64,000 nucleotides of DNA from Schlesneria sp. DSM 10557 (GTDB taxonomy: Bacteria > Planctomycetota > Planctomycetia > Planctomycetales > Planctomycetaceae), in NCBI RefSeq assembly GCF_041860085.1, contig NZ_CP124747.1, positions 1,860,001 to 1,924,000 on the forward strand. The letters run 5' to 3'. A program made the translations under genes and the position numbers. How positions within the stretch are numbered: the stretch's first letter is position 1; the number at the start of each line of letters is the position of its first letter. The notes under the pieces were generated by a model, which saw only the letters and a program-made list of their open reading frames with translations, made no database searches and was not told the origin of the DNA. Positions 53,388 to 62,958 of this stretch are shown piece after piece.

Positions 53388-53845
53388 AATCTGTGCAGCG
53401 CGCATTTCGGATTGGCGAGTTGCTCCCAGGGGTTTCTCCCGACGAAGCTCTTCGAGCAGCTCGTGGAAGCAGCACCCGAGAGGGGCAGACGCTGCCGGAA
53501 GCAGAGCGGGAACTGGCCTCCGGGGGTAGATTCGGCAGACGTCTCGTCGGGAATCCGCTGCTGATCACTGGGGAGGAACGGGACGAATCCGGCCCGTTGA
53601 CCCGGAAACTTGCGGGTTTGTAATGTCAATTCGGCAGAAAATTCTGTGTTTCAGTCGAATTGTTGCAGTTTGACTGTGGGGGCAGGGGGCGAGGAAAAAA
53701 AATGCATGGAAGCGAATTGGGGATGTCGATTCTTGATGGAACAAAAAGGGAAATACCGGCATAATCGTCTCTGTTTTGGTCGAACGGACACTCCGACCTC
53801 GTACTCCTGATTGACGAGCGGTACTGACAGGATCTCATCGCATTC
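53388..53845. other. Leader region of the first cyanophycin-synthetase-like gene
   Basis: About 460 bp without a convincing gene. A forward frame from 53372 reads SPDEALRAARGSS and similar, but its composition is low-complexity and unrecognised. The promoter of the cphA-like gene should lie near the 3' end; the tract GGGGGCGAGGAAAAAAAATG at about 53685 is purine-rich. Confidence 0.35.
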
Positions 53846-56455
53846 ATGATCATCCGCAAGGTTCTTGCTCTTCGTGGCCCGAACATCTGGTCCCGGCACA
53901 CTGTTCTCGAAGCCTGGGTCGACCTGGGCGCGCTGAAAGACACCTCGTCCGCGCATATCCCCGGCTTTAACGACCGGTTGATGACCTGGCTCCCCAGCAT
54001 GATCGAACACCGTTGCAGTGTGGGCGAACGGGGCGGATTTTTTCAGCGTCTCCGCTGGGGCACCTATCTGGCTCACATTCTGGAACACACGACACTCGAA
54101 CTTCAGACCCTTTGCGGCACCCCTGTCGGCTATGGACGAGCACGTGAGACCACCGAAGAAGGTGTCTACAAGGTCGCGATCCGCTACCAGGACGAAACAC
54201 TCGGCCACGCCTGTCTGGAAACCGCTCACCGGCTGCTCATGGCGGCTGTGTTCGACCTTCCGTTCGAAATGGAAAGCGAACTGAAGCGATTGCGTGATCT
54301 GGCGGATCGGGTCTGTCTGGGTCCCAGCACCAACGCGATTGTGGACGCGGCCCGAGCTCGCAATATCCCGTTCCGACGGCTCAATTCCGGCAGTCTGGTC
54401 CAGTTCGGACAGGGGAAGAATCAGCGCCGGATCTGGACCGCCGAAACCGATTCGACCAGCGCGATCGCCGAATCGATCGCCCAGGATAAACAGCTCACGA
54501 AAATGATGCTTGCCGCGGCAGGGATTCCGGTTCCGGAAGGTCGCGAAGTGGAAAGCGCCGAGGACGCCTGGGAGGCGGCTCAATCGATTCCCGGCCCGGT
54601 CGTCGTGAAGCCGGTCGACGGAAATCATGGTCGCGGCGTCTTCATGGATCTGACCGAAGAACATCAGGTGAAAAGCGCCTACGAAGAAGCCCTGAAAGAG
54701 GGTTCCGGAGTGATCGTCGAACGCTTCGCCAGCGGTTCGGAGCATCGCCTGCTGATCGTGGGGAACAAACTGATTGCCGCCGCCGCGGGCGACGCAATCT
54801 GGGTCGTCGGGGACGGTGTCAGCACGATTGAAGCCTTGATCGAGTCTCAGGTGAATTCCAATCCACGCCGGGGCGAGGATGAATCCAAGCCACTCGATCG
54901 GATTCGGATGATTCCACTGATCATTCTCACGCTGGCCAACCAAGGTTACACACCGGAAACGGTTCTGGAGCCGGGTGTTAAAGCGATTATCCGACGGAAT
55001 GACAACCTCTCGCGCGATGTCACAGACGAAGTCCATCCTTCGGTCGCCGAGCACGCGATCCTGGCGGCTCAGATCATCGGTCTGGACATCACCGGCATCG
55101 ACCTGGTGACGGAAGATATTTCCCGTCCGCTGGAAGAGCAGGGGGGAGTCATCGTCGAGATCAACGCCGGCCCCGGTTTGCTGATGCATTTGAAGCCGGA
55201 AGTCGGAAAGCCCCGTGCCGTGGGCGAAGCGATCATTGACCACATGTTTCCAGACCCGAGCGATACCGGTCGGATTCCGATCGTCTCGGTCACCGGAACG
55301 AATGGGAAAACGACCGTCTCACGTCTTGTCGCCTCGATCATGAAGGCCGCAGGCCACACTGTCGGTCTGACCTGTTCTGACGGAGTTCTGGTCGATGGCC
55401 GAGTCATCGACACGGGCGACTGTGCAGGACCGCGAAGTGCTCGGAACGTACTGCTCAATCCGCTGGTCGATGCGGCGGTCTTTGAGGCCGCTCGGGGAGG
55501 AATCCTGCGGGAAGGGCTGGGCTTCGACAAGTGTGATTGCGCCATCGTCACAAACATCGGGGAAGGGGACCATCTCGGTCAGAAGTACATTGACTCACCC
55601 CGGGATATGTTCAAAGTCAAACGAACCCCGGTGGATGTCGTACTGCCGAGCGGCACTGCGGTGCTGAATGCGACCGATCCTCTGGTGGTCGAGATGAAGG
55701 AACTTTCCGCAGGGAGCGTGACCTTCTTTGCGATCGATCCCGAACATCCTGTCATCCGGGAGCATCGGTCGAACGGGAAGCGGGTGGTCTTTGTGAAAGA
55801 CGCGCACGTCGTCCTCTGCGAGGGGGAAACAGAAACCCCGCTAGTCACCCTGGAGGATCTTCCCTGCACGCACGGCGGGCGCGTTCGTTTTCAGCTCGAA
55901 AACGTCCTGGCGGCCGCTGCAGCGGGATGGGCACTCGGTTTCGAGCTGTCTGCCATCCGGAACGGCTTACACTCGTTCCAGGGGAATCTTCAAGACGCTC
56001 CCGCCCGTTTCAACGTGCTGGAATCCTCTGGCAAAACGATCGTCGTCATGGACGGTCGCAACACGTCCGCCTTACGGGCGGTGATTGCCGCTCTGGAAGA
56101 GTTTCCCCATACGAAGCGCGCGGTGATCTATTCGGCTGAAGAAGATCGCCGCGACGGGGATATCGTTCATCAGGGACAGATGCTGGGTGACTCATTTGAC
56201 CGCGTAACCCTGTGTGAAATTGAGAATGAAGTCCGCCCGGCCGGTGAAATCATGCAGTTACTGCGGTCCGGCGCGGAGGGAAGGGGGCGAGTCGCCCGTA
56301 TTTCCGAGATCAGCGACTGGACGCAGGCCGTCGACGCGGCGTGGCGAGAACTGCTGCCGGGTGAGTTACTGCTGATCCAGTCTTGTACAATTGCCAAAAC
56401 CGTAAAGAAATTACAAACGTTGCTGGGACTGGAGCCAGCCGAGATTGCGGCGTGA
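53846..56455 (+). CDS. cphA: Cyanophycin synthetase-like protein with altered Mur-ligase motifs
   Basis: The 869-residue protein has the three-part CphA plan. The N-terminal domain opens VLALRGPNIWSRHTVLEAWV. An ATP-grasp domain spans about residues 215-470 (DGNHGRGVFMDL, VIVEINAGPGLLMHLKP). A Mur-ligase-like domain contains VTGTNGKTTVSRLV near residue 486 and ARGGILREGLGFDKCD. Cyanophycin synthetase polymerises Asp and Arg into a storage polymer. Two conserved sites differ: NLSTGGTAxDVTD is shortened to NLSRDVTD, and DYGHNPAAL is MDGRNTSAL near residue 734. It may therefore be a diverged partner with changed activity. A hairpin follows the stop, and a second complete homologue starts 382 bp downstream. 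Confidence 0.85.
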   Translation: MIIRKVLALRGPNIWSRHTVLEAWVDLGALKDTSSAHIPGFNDRLMTWLPSMIEHRCSVGERGGFFQRLRWGTYLAHILEHTTLELQTLCGTPVGYGRARETTEEGVYKVAIRYQDETLGHACLETAHRLLMAAVFDLPFEMESELKRLRDLADRVCLGPSTNAIVDAARARNIPFRRLNSGSLVQFGQGKNQRRIWTAETDSTSAIAESIAQDKQLTKMMLAAAGIPVPEGREVESAEDAWEAAQSIPGPVVVKPVDGNHGRGVFMDLTEEHQVKSAYEEALKEGSGVIVERFASGSEHRLLIVGNKLIAAAAGDAIWVVGDGVSTIEALIESQVNSNPRRGEDESKPLDRIRMIPLIILTLANQGYTPETVLEPGVKAIIRRNDNLSRDVTDEVHPSVAEHAILAAQIIGLDITGIDLVTEDISRPLEEQGGVIVEINAGPGLLMHLKPEVGKPRAVGEAIIDHMFPDPSDTGRIPIVSVTGTNGKTTVSRLVASIMKAAGHTVGLTCSDGVLVDGRVIDTGDCAGPRSARNVLLNPLVDAAVFEAARGGILREGLGFDKCDCAIVTNIGEGDHLGQKYIDSPRDMFKVKRTPVDVVLPSGTAVLNATDPLVVEMKELSAGSVTFFAIDPEHPVIREHRSNGKRVVFVKDAHVVLCEGETETPLVTLEDLPCTHGGRVRFQLENVLAAAAAGWALGFELSAIRNGLHSFQGNLQDAPARFNVLESSGKTIVVMDGRNTSALRAVIAALEEFPHTKRAVIYSAEEDRRDGDIVHQGQMLGDSFDRVTLCEIENEVRPAGEIMQLLRSGAEGRGRVARISEISDWTQAVDAAWRELLPGELLLIQSCTIAKTVKKLQTLLGLEPAEIAA

Positions 56456-56471
56456 CGACGAATGCGACAAA

Positions 56472-56497
56472 TGCAGGAATCAGCGTTGATTCCTGCA
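56472..56497 (+). terminator. Hairpin after the first cphA-like gene
   Basis: The perfect 10-bp stem TGCAGGAATC (56472-56481) and GATTCCTGCA (56488-56497) has a 6-nt loop, starting 16 bp after the stop. No U-tract follows. It probably ends or stabilises the first transcript, implying that the second gene has its own promoter in the remaining 340 bp. Confidence 0.6.
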
Positions 56498-56837
56498 GGG
56501 TCCGGGTGATGCCGGCCCGGTCAAACAGAGAAGCAGGGTTGGAAGATTCTTTTCCACCTCAAACGTCAATCAGCGGTTCTGAAATCATTCGTCAGATGGC
56601 ACACTGATTGCGAGTAGAGCAGCCGACTCGTCGGTCTCCTGTGAAAACGGGTGACGGCGGGCACGATAGGACAGGTCGAGACGAAGACGTACCTGGCGAT
56701 ACGATTTCCCCGCAGATGGGGCGCTCGCAGGAGCAAACGAGGATGCAACTCTGCATCCCCGGAGCAACGGTGGCCGTGTGGTCCACCAAAATCAGGATAA
56801 GCCAGGTGAAGTGTAGGATCTGAAGGACGCACGAATT
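56498..56837. other. Spacer between the two cphA-like genes
   Basis: About 340 bp without a protein-like frame. It is the likely promoter and leader of the second cphA-like gene. Confidence 0.4.
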
Positions 56838-59477
56838 ATGAATCTTGGGACAACGCGAGCTTTGCGAGGTCCGAACATCTGGTCTCAACTGACGGTACTC
56901 GAAGTTGAGATCGACCTGACTGCTCACCTGCAGCGTTCGACGCAAGACATTGCCAACATTCGATCTCGGGCCGCCACACTGCTCACCGTTTCTCGCTCTG
57001 GCCCCCCTTCAGAACCGCTCGAAGAATCCCCTGAAATCGCGCACCGCTCGATCGCGATGAGTCTCGCGGAACTGCTGGCACGGACCACCATCCACCTCCA
57101 GCGACTGGCCGGATGCGAGGTGAAATTCGCTCGCGTCTTTGAAACCAAGACTCCGGGGATCTGCAAGATCACCGTCGAGTACTGTGAGGAACCCGTTGGG
57201 CGCATGGCACTTGCAGCCGGTGGTGATCTTGTCCGCGCCGCCATCGCCGAACAGGAATTTGATACTCTGTCCCGCGTGCAGGGAATTCGCAGCCTCGACC
57301 AGCAGATCCGTCTCGGTCCCAGCACCGGCTCGATCGTCCGGGCGGCCCTCAACAGGGGCATTCCAGTGCGCCGTCTAAATGATCGCAGTTTGGTGCAACT
57401 TGGATACGGTTGCAAGCAGCATCGCATTCTGGCGGCGGAAACCGACCGGACGTCTGCGGTCGCCGAATCGATCGTCCAAGACAAAGAATTGACCAAACAG
57501 TTGCTCGACGCGGTCGGCGTTCCGGTCCCGAAAGGGCGTCCCGTCAGTAGTGCGGAAGACGCGTGGGCAGCCGCTCAAGAGATTGGGCTCCCCGTCGTCA
57601 TCAAGCCGCAGGATGGAAATCAGGGTCGCGGGGTTGCCTGCAACCTGAATTCGCGCGAACAGGTCGTCGCCGCGTACGCTTCCGCTCTGGAAGAAGGTGA
57701 CGAGATCATCTGCGAAAAATTCGCACACGGGGGAGATTACCGCCTTCTCATCATCGGCTACAAGCTCGTCGCGGCCGCCCGTCGCGAGCCTCCTCAAGTC
57801 ACCGGAGACGGTCGTCATACGATCCTGCAGCTCGTGGAAGAGACGAACAAGGATCCTCGCCGCGGTGAGGATCACGCCACGTCGCTCAGCAAAATCCGCA
57901 TCGATGAAATCGCCAAAGGGGTGCTGGCCGATCAGGGCCTGACGGTTGATTCCGTTCCAGCAGCCGGACAAGTGGTGCTGATGCGCCGCAATGCGAACCT
58001 GAGTACGGGTGGATCGGCAACAGACGTCACGGACCTGGTCCATCCGGAAGTGGCCGCTCGCGTCATCGACGGCGTGCGGATGGTCGGACTGGATATCGCG
58101 GGTGTCGACGTTGTCTGTCAGGACATCAGCCGTCCTCTGGAACAGCAGGGGGGGATCATTGTCGAGATCAACGCTGCCCCCGGTCTGCGTATGCACCTGG
58201 AACCCTCCTCGGGCAAAGGGCGTCCCGTGGGCGAGGCCATCGTCGGCACCATGTTCGGCGAAGGGGACGACGGGCGAATTCCGATTGTGGCCGTCTCCGG
58301 AACCAACGGTAAGACGACCACCACGAGGCTGCTGGGACACATTCTGCGCTGCACGGGCAAACGCGTGGGGATGACCTGCACCGATGGCGTTTATCTGAAC
58401 GATCGCCGGATCGATTCGGGCGATTGCAGTGGCCCCAAGAGTGCCCGGACGATCCTGTCGAACCCCGCCGTCGAGGCAGCGGTGCTGGAAACCGCACGTG
58501 GCGGGATTTTACGGGAAGGGCTGGGCTTTGACGCGTGTAACACAGCGGTCGTGACCAACATCTCTGAAGGTGACCACCTGGGGATGAACGGGATTGATAC
58601 TCCCGAGCAACTGGCCCGCGTGAAGCGAGTCATTGTGGAATCGGTCGCCCCCAACGGTTATGCGGTGCTCAACGCGGATGATCCACTCACTGCAGGGATG
58701 GCGGATTACTGCCCGGGTAAAGTCCTTTACTTTGCGAAATCGCTGTCGAACCCGCTGGTCGCCGCACATCGGGCCAAAGGGGGCAAAGTCATCTACCTGC
58801 GTAATAACTGCATCATGGCCGCCGAAGGCTCATGGGAAGCTCGAATCGCACTCCTCGATTCGGTTCCCCTGACATTTGGCGGGTTGATCGGTTTTCAGGT
58901 CGAAAATGCGATGGCCGCTGCGGCTGCCGGATGGACCCTGGGGGTGCCGTTTGAAATGATCCGGCATGCACTGGAAACATTCGTCAACGATACGCAGAAA
59001 GTCCCCGCCCGATTCAATGTCATCCAGTTCTCGGGATCGACTCTGGTAATCGACTACGGCCACAACGCGGCAGCTCTTTCTGCCCTGTGTGAAGCATTCG
59101 ACAAACTGCCCCATGAACGTCGCCTGATCGTCTACACGGCCGCCGGCGATCGCCGGGATGAGGACATCATCCGACAGGCGGAACTGATCGCCAACGGGTT
59201 CGATCTGATGGTGCTCTATGAAGATGCCTGCACGCGAGGCCGTGAGGACGGCGAAGTCTGCCGGCTGATGCGTCAGGGATTTGCCCGCGGTACGCGATTG
59301 CGATCGGACAAGATCATTGAGACGCGGGGCGAAATGAAGGCCATCGAAATTACGTTGCGACAGATGAAGCCGGGTGATCTGGTCCTGATCCAGGCCGATC
59401 AGGTGGAAGAAGCCATTACCTTTGTGCAGCAGTTTCTTCCGCAACTCGCTGCCGAGCAATTAGCGGTTTCTCGATGA
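56838..59477 (+). CDS. cphA: Cyanophycin synthetase
   Basis: The 879-residue protein keeps the canonical motifs. The N-terminus reads ALRGPNIWSQLTVLEVEIDL. ATP-grasp motifs are VIKPQDGNQGRGVACNL, RRNANLSTGGSATDVTDLVH and IIVEINAAPGLRMHLEP. The Mur-ligase domain has VSGTNGKTTTTRLLGHIL near residue 488, ARGGILREGLGFDAC, and VIDYGHNAAALSALCEAF near residue 738 followed by GDRRDEDI. The intact ATP-grasp and Mur halves fit ATP-dependent elongation of multi-L-arginyl-poly-L-aspartate. No cyanophycinase gene is in the window. It is separated by its own leader from the diverged homologue upstream. The two proteins align end to end and clearly arose by duplication. Confidence 0.93.
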   Translation: MNLGTTRALRGPNIWSQLTVLEVEIDLTAHLQRSTQDIANIRSRAATLLTVSRSGPPSEPLEESPEIAHRSIAMSLAELLARTTIHLQRLAGCEVKFARVFETKTPGICKITVEYCEEPVGRMALAAGGDLVRAAIAEQEFDTLSRVQGIRSLDQQIRLGPSTGSIVRAALNRGIPVRRLNDRSLVQLGYGCKQHRILAAETDRTSAVAESIVQDKELTKQLLDAVGVPVPKGRPVSSAEDAWAAAQEIGLPVVIKPQDGNQGRGVACNLNSREQVVAAYASALEEGDEIICEKFAHGGDYRLLIIGYKLVAAARREPPQVTGDGRHTILQLVEETNKDPRRGEDHATSLSKIRIDEIAKGVLADQGLTVDSVPAAGQVVLMRRNANLSTGGSATDVTDLVHPEVAARVIDGVRMVGLDIAGVDVVCQDISRPLEQQGGIIVEINAAPGLRMHLEPSSGKGRPVGEAIVGTMFGEGDDGRIPIVAVSGTNGKTTTTRLLGHILRCTGKRVGMTCTDGVYLNDRRIDSGDCSGPKSARTILSNPAVEAAVLETARGGILREGLGFDACNTAVVTNISEGDHLGMNGIDTPEQLARVKRVIVESVAPNGYAVLNADDPLTAGMADYCPGKVLYFAKSLSNPLVAAHRAKGGKVIYLRNNCIMAAEGSWEARIALLDSVPLTFGGLIGFQVENAMAAAAAGWTLGVPFEMIRHALETFVNDTQKVPARFNVIQFSGSTLVIDYGHNAAALSALCEAFDKLPHERRLIVYTAAGDRRDEDIIRQAELIANGFDLMVLYEDACTRGREDGEVCRLMRQGFARGTRLRSDKIIETRGEMKAIEITLRQMKPGDLVLIQADQVEEAITFVQQFLPQLAAEQLAVSR

Positions 59478-59632
59478 GCGATCGTCAGAAGCAGAGGAGA
59501 GACAGGGCAACCAGGAGTTGTGTTTTCCCCTGTATCCCGTTCGCACGAGGCTAAACACTGCCGCTGCTGCGAACGGAATCGGGTTCGTAGATGGATCTTA
59601 TTATGTGAACTTGGTTTGCTTCAAATTCTTGC

Positions 59633-61477
59633 ATGGCGATTGAACGCGTTTCGGCCCCGTGCTACGCTGAAGGGAAGGAGCTTATCCCTTCAATTCGGGC
59701 CGGACGCGTCGTCTTTTTGGTCTCATCGGAGTTTCCCTTGACCGTTGCATACCTCAAGGTCATCAAAGGAAGTTCTGCCGGTCAGGTGCTTGCCCTGTCG
59801 GGAGAGGCCGTTGTATTGGGCCGCCATCCCTCGTGCCAGATTGTTCTCGACAACGCCTCTGTCAGCCGTCAGCACGCTCAGATCGTCGAAGAGCATGGTA
59901 TCTTCCTGATTGAAGACTTGCGCAGCCGTAATGGTACGCAAGTGAACCGGAACTCCATTCGAGGACGGACCGAGCTTCGTGATGGCGACGAGATCAAGGT
60001 CTGCGACTACGCCTTCATGTTCATGCGAAAGGCGAGCGGCCCTTCAATCCCGGTTTCACCTGGCTCAAGTGTGATTGCCATCGGAGGGATCCGCGAGACC
60101 GTTTCGGCGCCGGATCCCGAGATTGATTCCGAGCCCGAACTGATTGCGTCGGAAAAAGCACTGGAAAGCTCTTCAGTCCTGACCTCTATCTCTGCGGGAT
60201 CGTCGGCTCAGGGTTTGAGGCTGAATGTACGCCCCGAGGCGAAGCTGCGGGCGATTCTTGAAATCAGTATGGCCCTGGGGAAGGTGCTCGTCCTTTCCGA
60301 CGTGCTGCCTGTGATTCTGAATTCTCTGTTCAAGATCTTCCCACAGGCCGATTCGGGGTTTGTGTTACTTAAGGATCATCATTCGGACAAACTGCGGATT
60401 CGCTGTTCGCAGTCACGACGAAGCGATGACGATGATGATGTCCCTGTCAGCATGACCGTGGTAAGGCAGGCCATGGACAGTGGTCAGGCCATTCTGAGTG
60501 CGGACGTCTATGGAGATCGCCGTTTCCAGCACAGCGAAAGTATCGCCGAGATGCAGTTGCGTTCTCTGATGTGCACTCCGCTGATGGATACCAGCGGCAA
60601 CGCCATGGGGGTTCTGCAGATCAGCACGTTCGACGTCTCGCAGCCATTTAACTCGGATGACCTGGATGTGCTGGTCAGCGTGGGGGCTCAGGCGAGTCTG
60701 GCCGTTGAAAACGGGGCAATGCACGAGTCGTTGCTGAAGCAACGGGACTTTGAACGGGATATGGAAATTGCGGCGCAGGTACAGATGAGCTTCCTGCCAA
60801 GCCAGCCTCCCGTTGTTTCGGGATATGAGTTTGCCGACTATTACGCTGCGGCACAAAGCATCGGCGGAGACTACTTCGACTTCATCCGGTTGCCTGATGA
60901 ACGAATTGCCGTGATCATTGGGGACGTCGCCGGAAAAGGAATTCCTGCCGCGTTACTGATGGCGCGCTTAAACGCGTCGGTTCGGTATCATCTGTTTAAT
61001 GCTCAGTGCGCCAACAAGGCATTAGACAGTCTGAATTCTGAGATGGCGAATAGTGAACTCGGCTACCGTTTCATCACGTTGTCAATTGCCATTCTTGATC
61101 CATCCCGCCATGAACTGCAACTCGCCAGCGCAGGGCATCTTCCTCCGGTGTTTCGACGGCGGAATCAGGGAACCGACATCATTGGTAACCGAGAGTCGGG
61201 CTTGCCTCTGGGTGTCATGCCTGACCAGAAATACGAGTTGCTGCGGATCCCGCTGGAACCCGATGATGTGATTCTCTTTTATACCGACGGAATCACAGAA
61301 GCGATGAATTCGCGAAATGAGCTGTTCGCGAAGGAGCGAGCTCGACAAGTGATTGCCGATGGCCCTCAATCGGTAACCGAGCTTGTCCCCGCGTTGATTG
61401 AAGCTGTGGACGCATTTTGTGACGGTCGGGCGCAGCGCGATGACATCTGCGTGACGGCCTTGCGACGGACGAATTGA
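59633..61477 (+). CDS. FHA-GAF-SpoIIE (PP2C-type) phosphatase
   Basis: The 614-residue protein combines an FHA phosphopeptide-binding domain at about residues 50-125 (GEAVVLGRHPSCQIVLDN, SVSRQHAQI, LRSRNGTQVN), a GAF domain at about 195-370 (LGKVLVLSDVLPVILNSLFK, SLMCTPLMDTSGNAMGVLQI), and a SpoIIE-type PP2C domain from about 385. The last has VQMSFLPSQPPVVSGYEFAD, IGGDYFDFIRLPDERIAVII, GDVAGKGIPAALLMARL and ILFYTDGITEAMNSRNELF, with the Asp metal ligands present. It should dephosphorylate partner proteins in response to a signal sensed by GAF. The first 34 residues lack family character; a TTG at 59737 (LTVAYLKVIKGSSAGQ) is a plausible true start. Confidence 0.9.
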   Translation: MAIERVSAPCYAEGKELIPSIRAGRVVFLVSSEFPLTVAYLKVIKGSSAGQVLALSGEAVVLGRHPSCQIVLDNASVSRQHAQIVEEHGIFLIEDLRSRNGTQVNRNSIRGRTELRDGDEIKVCDYAFMFMRKASGPSIPVSPGSSVIAIGGIRETVSAPDPEIDSEPELIASEKALESSSVLTSISAGSSAQGLRLNVRPEAKLRAILEISMALGKVLVLSDVLPVILNSLFKIFPQADSGFVLLKDHHSDKLRIRCSQSRRSDDDDDVPVSMTVVRQAMDSGQAILSADVYGDRRFQHSESIAEMQLRSLMCTPLMDTSGNAMGVLQISTFDVSQPFNSDDLDVLVSVGAQASLAVENGAMHESLLKQRDFERDMEIAAQVQMSFLPSQPPVVSGYEFADYYAAAQSIGGDYFDFIRLPDERIAVIIGDVAGKGIPAALLMARLNASVRYHLFNAQCANKALDSLNSEMANSELGYRFITLSIAILDPSRHELQLASAGHLPPVFRRRNQGTDIIGNRESGLPLGVMPDQKYELLRIPLEPDDVILFYTDGITEAMNSRNELFAKERARQVIADGPQSVTELVPALIEAVDAFCDGRAQRDDICVTALRRTN

Positions 61478-61673
61478 TACCTGCCGGGCCACCACGACTG
61501 GCAGTGTTTCTGCCATTGAGTGGAGCCTGAGCGACCACTTCGCAGAGAGACATGAAAGTTTGCTGCCGGCGCGCTGTAAGGACGCGTTCGAAAACCTGTG
61601 ATGGCCTGAGAATGGCAACCAGATTGCCAGAGACCCGTCATACGGAGTTCGAATAACTCCGCTCAGTTGTTCG

Positions 61674-62873
61674 TTACTGATGTTCGCTACTGATGCGTCG
61701 GGCCGCGACAATGCGGGCCTTCCCATCGAGTCGAGCGAACACGATGACTCGGGGTTCCGAGCCATTCAGCGGAAGTCGCCTGCGAAGTACATCGGCTTGT
61801 ATCGGAATATGTCGGCACTTGATTTCCAATGGTCCGACGCTGGCTTTCCTCAGCCAGGCTTTCAGTTCTTTCTCATTATTGGGTAAATTTTCCAAGACCT
61901 CAAACGGTTGAAGGAAGGGCGACGTCACGAGGTGATCGGACGTCAGATATTCTTCGGCCCGGTCCAATCGACTTAGTCCCAGCCGATCCGCGAGCACATC
62001 GACAAGTCCAGCTCGTACAACACTGGGATCGGGGTCATAGAGGTATTGTCCCAATGGGCTTACCGGAACCAGTACTTCCAAGGGGTGCCCTGAGATACTT
62101 TCTCCCGCCGGTAAGACGGTCGCGCGAAACAGCGCATCGCTGGCGAGTTCGCCAAACCAGACGGTCGCTTCTTTGCATTCCCCATGGAGGCTGATCAGTT
62201 CAATCTCGGCGTCGGGGAACTTACCGCCGAAGTTGCTGACGGGGCTTACCTTGATCGCACCACCCGGACATCGCGGCATGATCGCATTCAGATAGTCGAG
62301 TCCGGGGACATAATCTTCGATTCGCGAGACTCGCCCCGATGAGCCAGGTCGCCGGTCCGGATCAACATGGACGAGATGACTGAAGCTCGTCAATTCCCGA
62401 ACATCGCGGCACTGTGTCTCGACTCGGTCCGCAACGCCATAGACCTCGGCGTTCCACATGGTTCTCAGGCAGTTGGGGGCATGAATGTCGACCGCAATCA
62501 CATCGCAATGCGCGGCGAGCGACATCGAATCACTTCCGATTCCACTGCACAGATCCCAGACAGTCCCTTTGAAACGTTGGGCTTTATAACGAGATACGAC
62601 CTCTGCCGTAGACTGTTCGAGCCCCTGACGGTCGAACCACATCTGTTCTGCCCGCGAGAACTTGCCACGCGCTTTCAAGCGGAACTGATGCAGTGAGACA
62701 GCCATTCGCACCAGATCGTCGGGATACTGTCTTCGCAGTGCCGACTGCAGCGCAAGCTCTGACCCGCTGGACTGGCTGATCTGTTCGAGCAATCCCGGCG
62801 TCGCCCGCAACTCTTGAAGCAGCCGACACTCCTCTTTGGCGATACGGTTTTCGTCGGCGGGTAACTCGGTCAT
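61674..62873 (-). CDS. SAM-dependent methyltransferase with THUMP-like C-terminal domain
   Basis: The 399-residue protein has a helical N-terminal segment (about residues 1-85, with the Gln/Glu/Leu-rich LLEQISQSSGSELALQSALR). A class I methyltransferase core follows: GTVWDLCSGIGSDSMSLAAH is motif I, VIAVDIHAPNCLRT motif II, and LVHVDPDRRPGSSGR a motif IV-like DPDRR. The C-terminal domain (EYLTSDHLVTSPFLQPFEVL, VGPLEIKCRHIPIQADVLRR) matches the THUMP-like module found with such cores. RNA or a related nucleic acid is the likely substrate, but the target base is unknown. It lies between the convergent FHA-phosphatase gene and the helicase gene and is separated from the latter by about 80 bp, so cotranscription is possible. 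Confidence 0.85.
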   Translation of the reverse strand: MTELPADENRIAKEECRLLQELRATPGLLEQISQSSGSELALQSALRRQYPDDLVRMAVSLHQFRLKARGKFSRAEQMWFDRQGLEQSTAEVVSRYKAQRFKGTVWDLCSGIGSDSMSLAAHCDVIAVDIHAPNCLRTMWNAEVYGVADRVETQCRDVRELTSFSHLVHVDPDRRPGSSGRVSRIEDYVPGLDYLNAIMPRCPGGAIKVSPVSNFGGKFPDAEIELISLHGECKEATVWFGELASDALFRATVLPAGESISGHPLEVLVPVSPLGQYLYDPDPSVVRAGLVDVLADRLGLSRLDRAEEYLTSDHLVTSPFLQPFEVLENLPNNEKELKAWLRKASVGPLEIKCRHIPIQADVLRRRLPLNGSEPRVIVFARLDGKARIVAARRISSEHQ

Positions 62874-62958
62874 GAAGCAGCACTAAGCGAGAGGAGATGG
62901 AATTGTCTGGAGAGAGTCCGTCGACGGTTAGCTACCGGGTCGCACTGATCAACAGTCA

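Noticed and set aside
53651-55243. 530-codon reverse frame antisense to the first cphA-like gene
   Set aside because: The forward strand has all CphA motifs; the reverse product is unlike any protein and a similar shadow (57375-58340) exists opposite the second copy.
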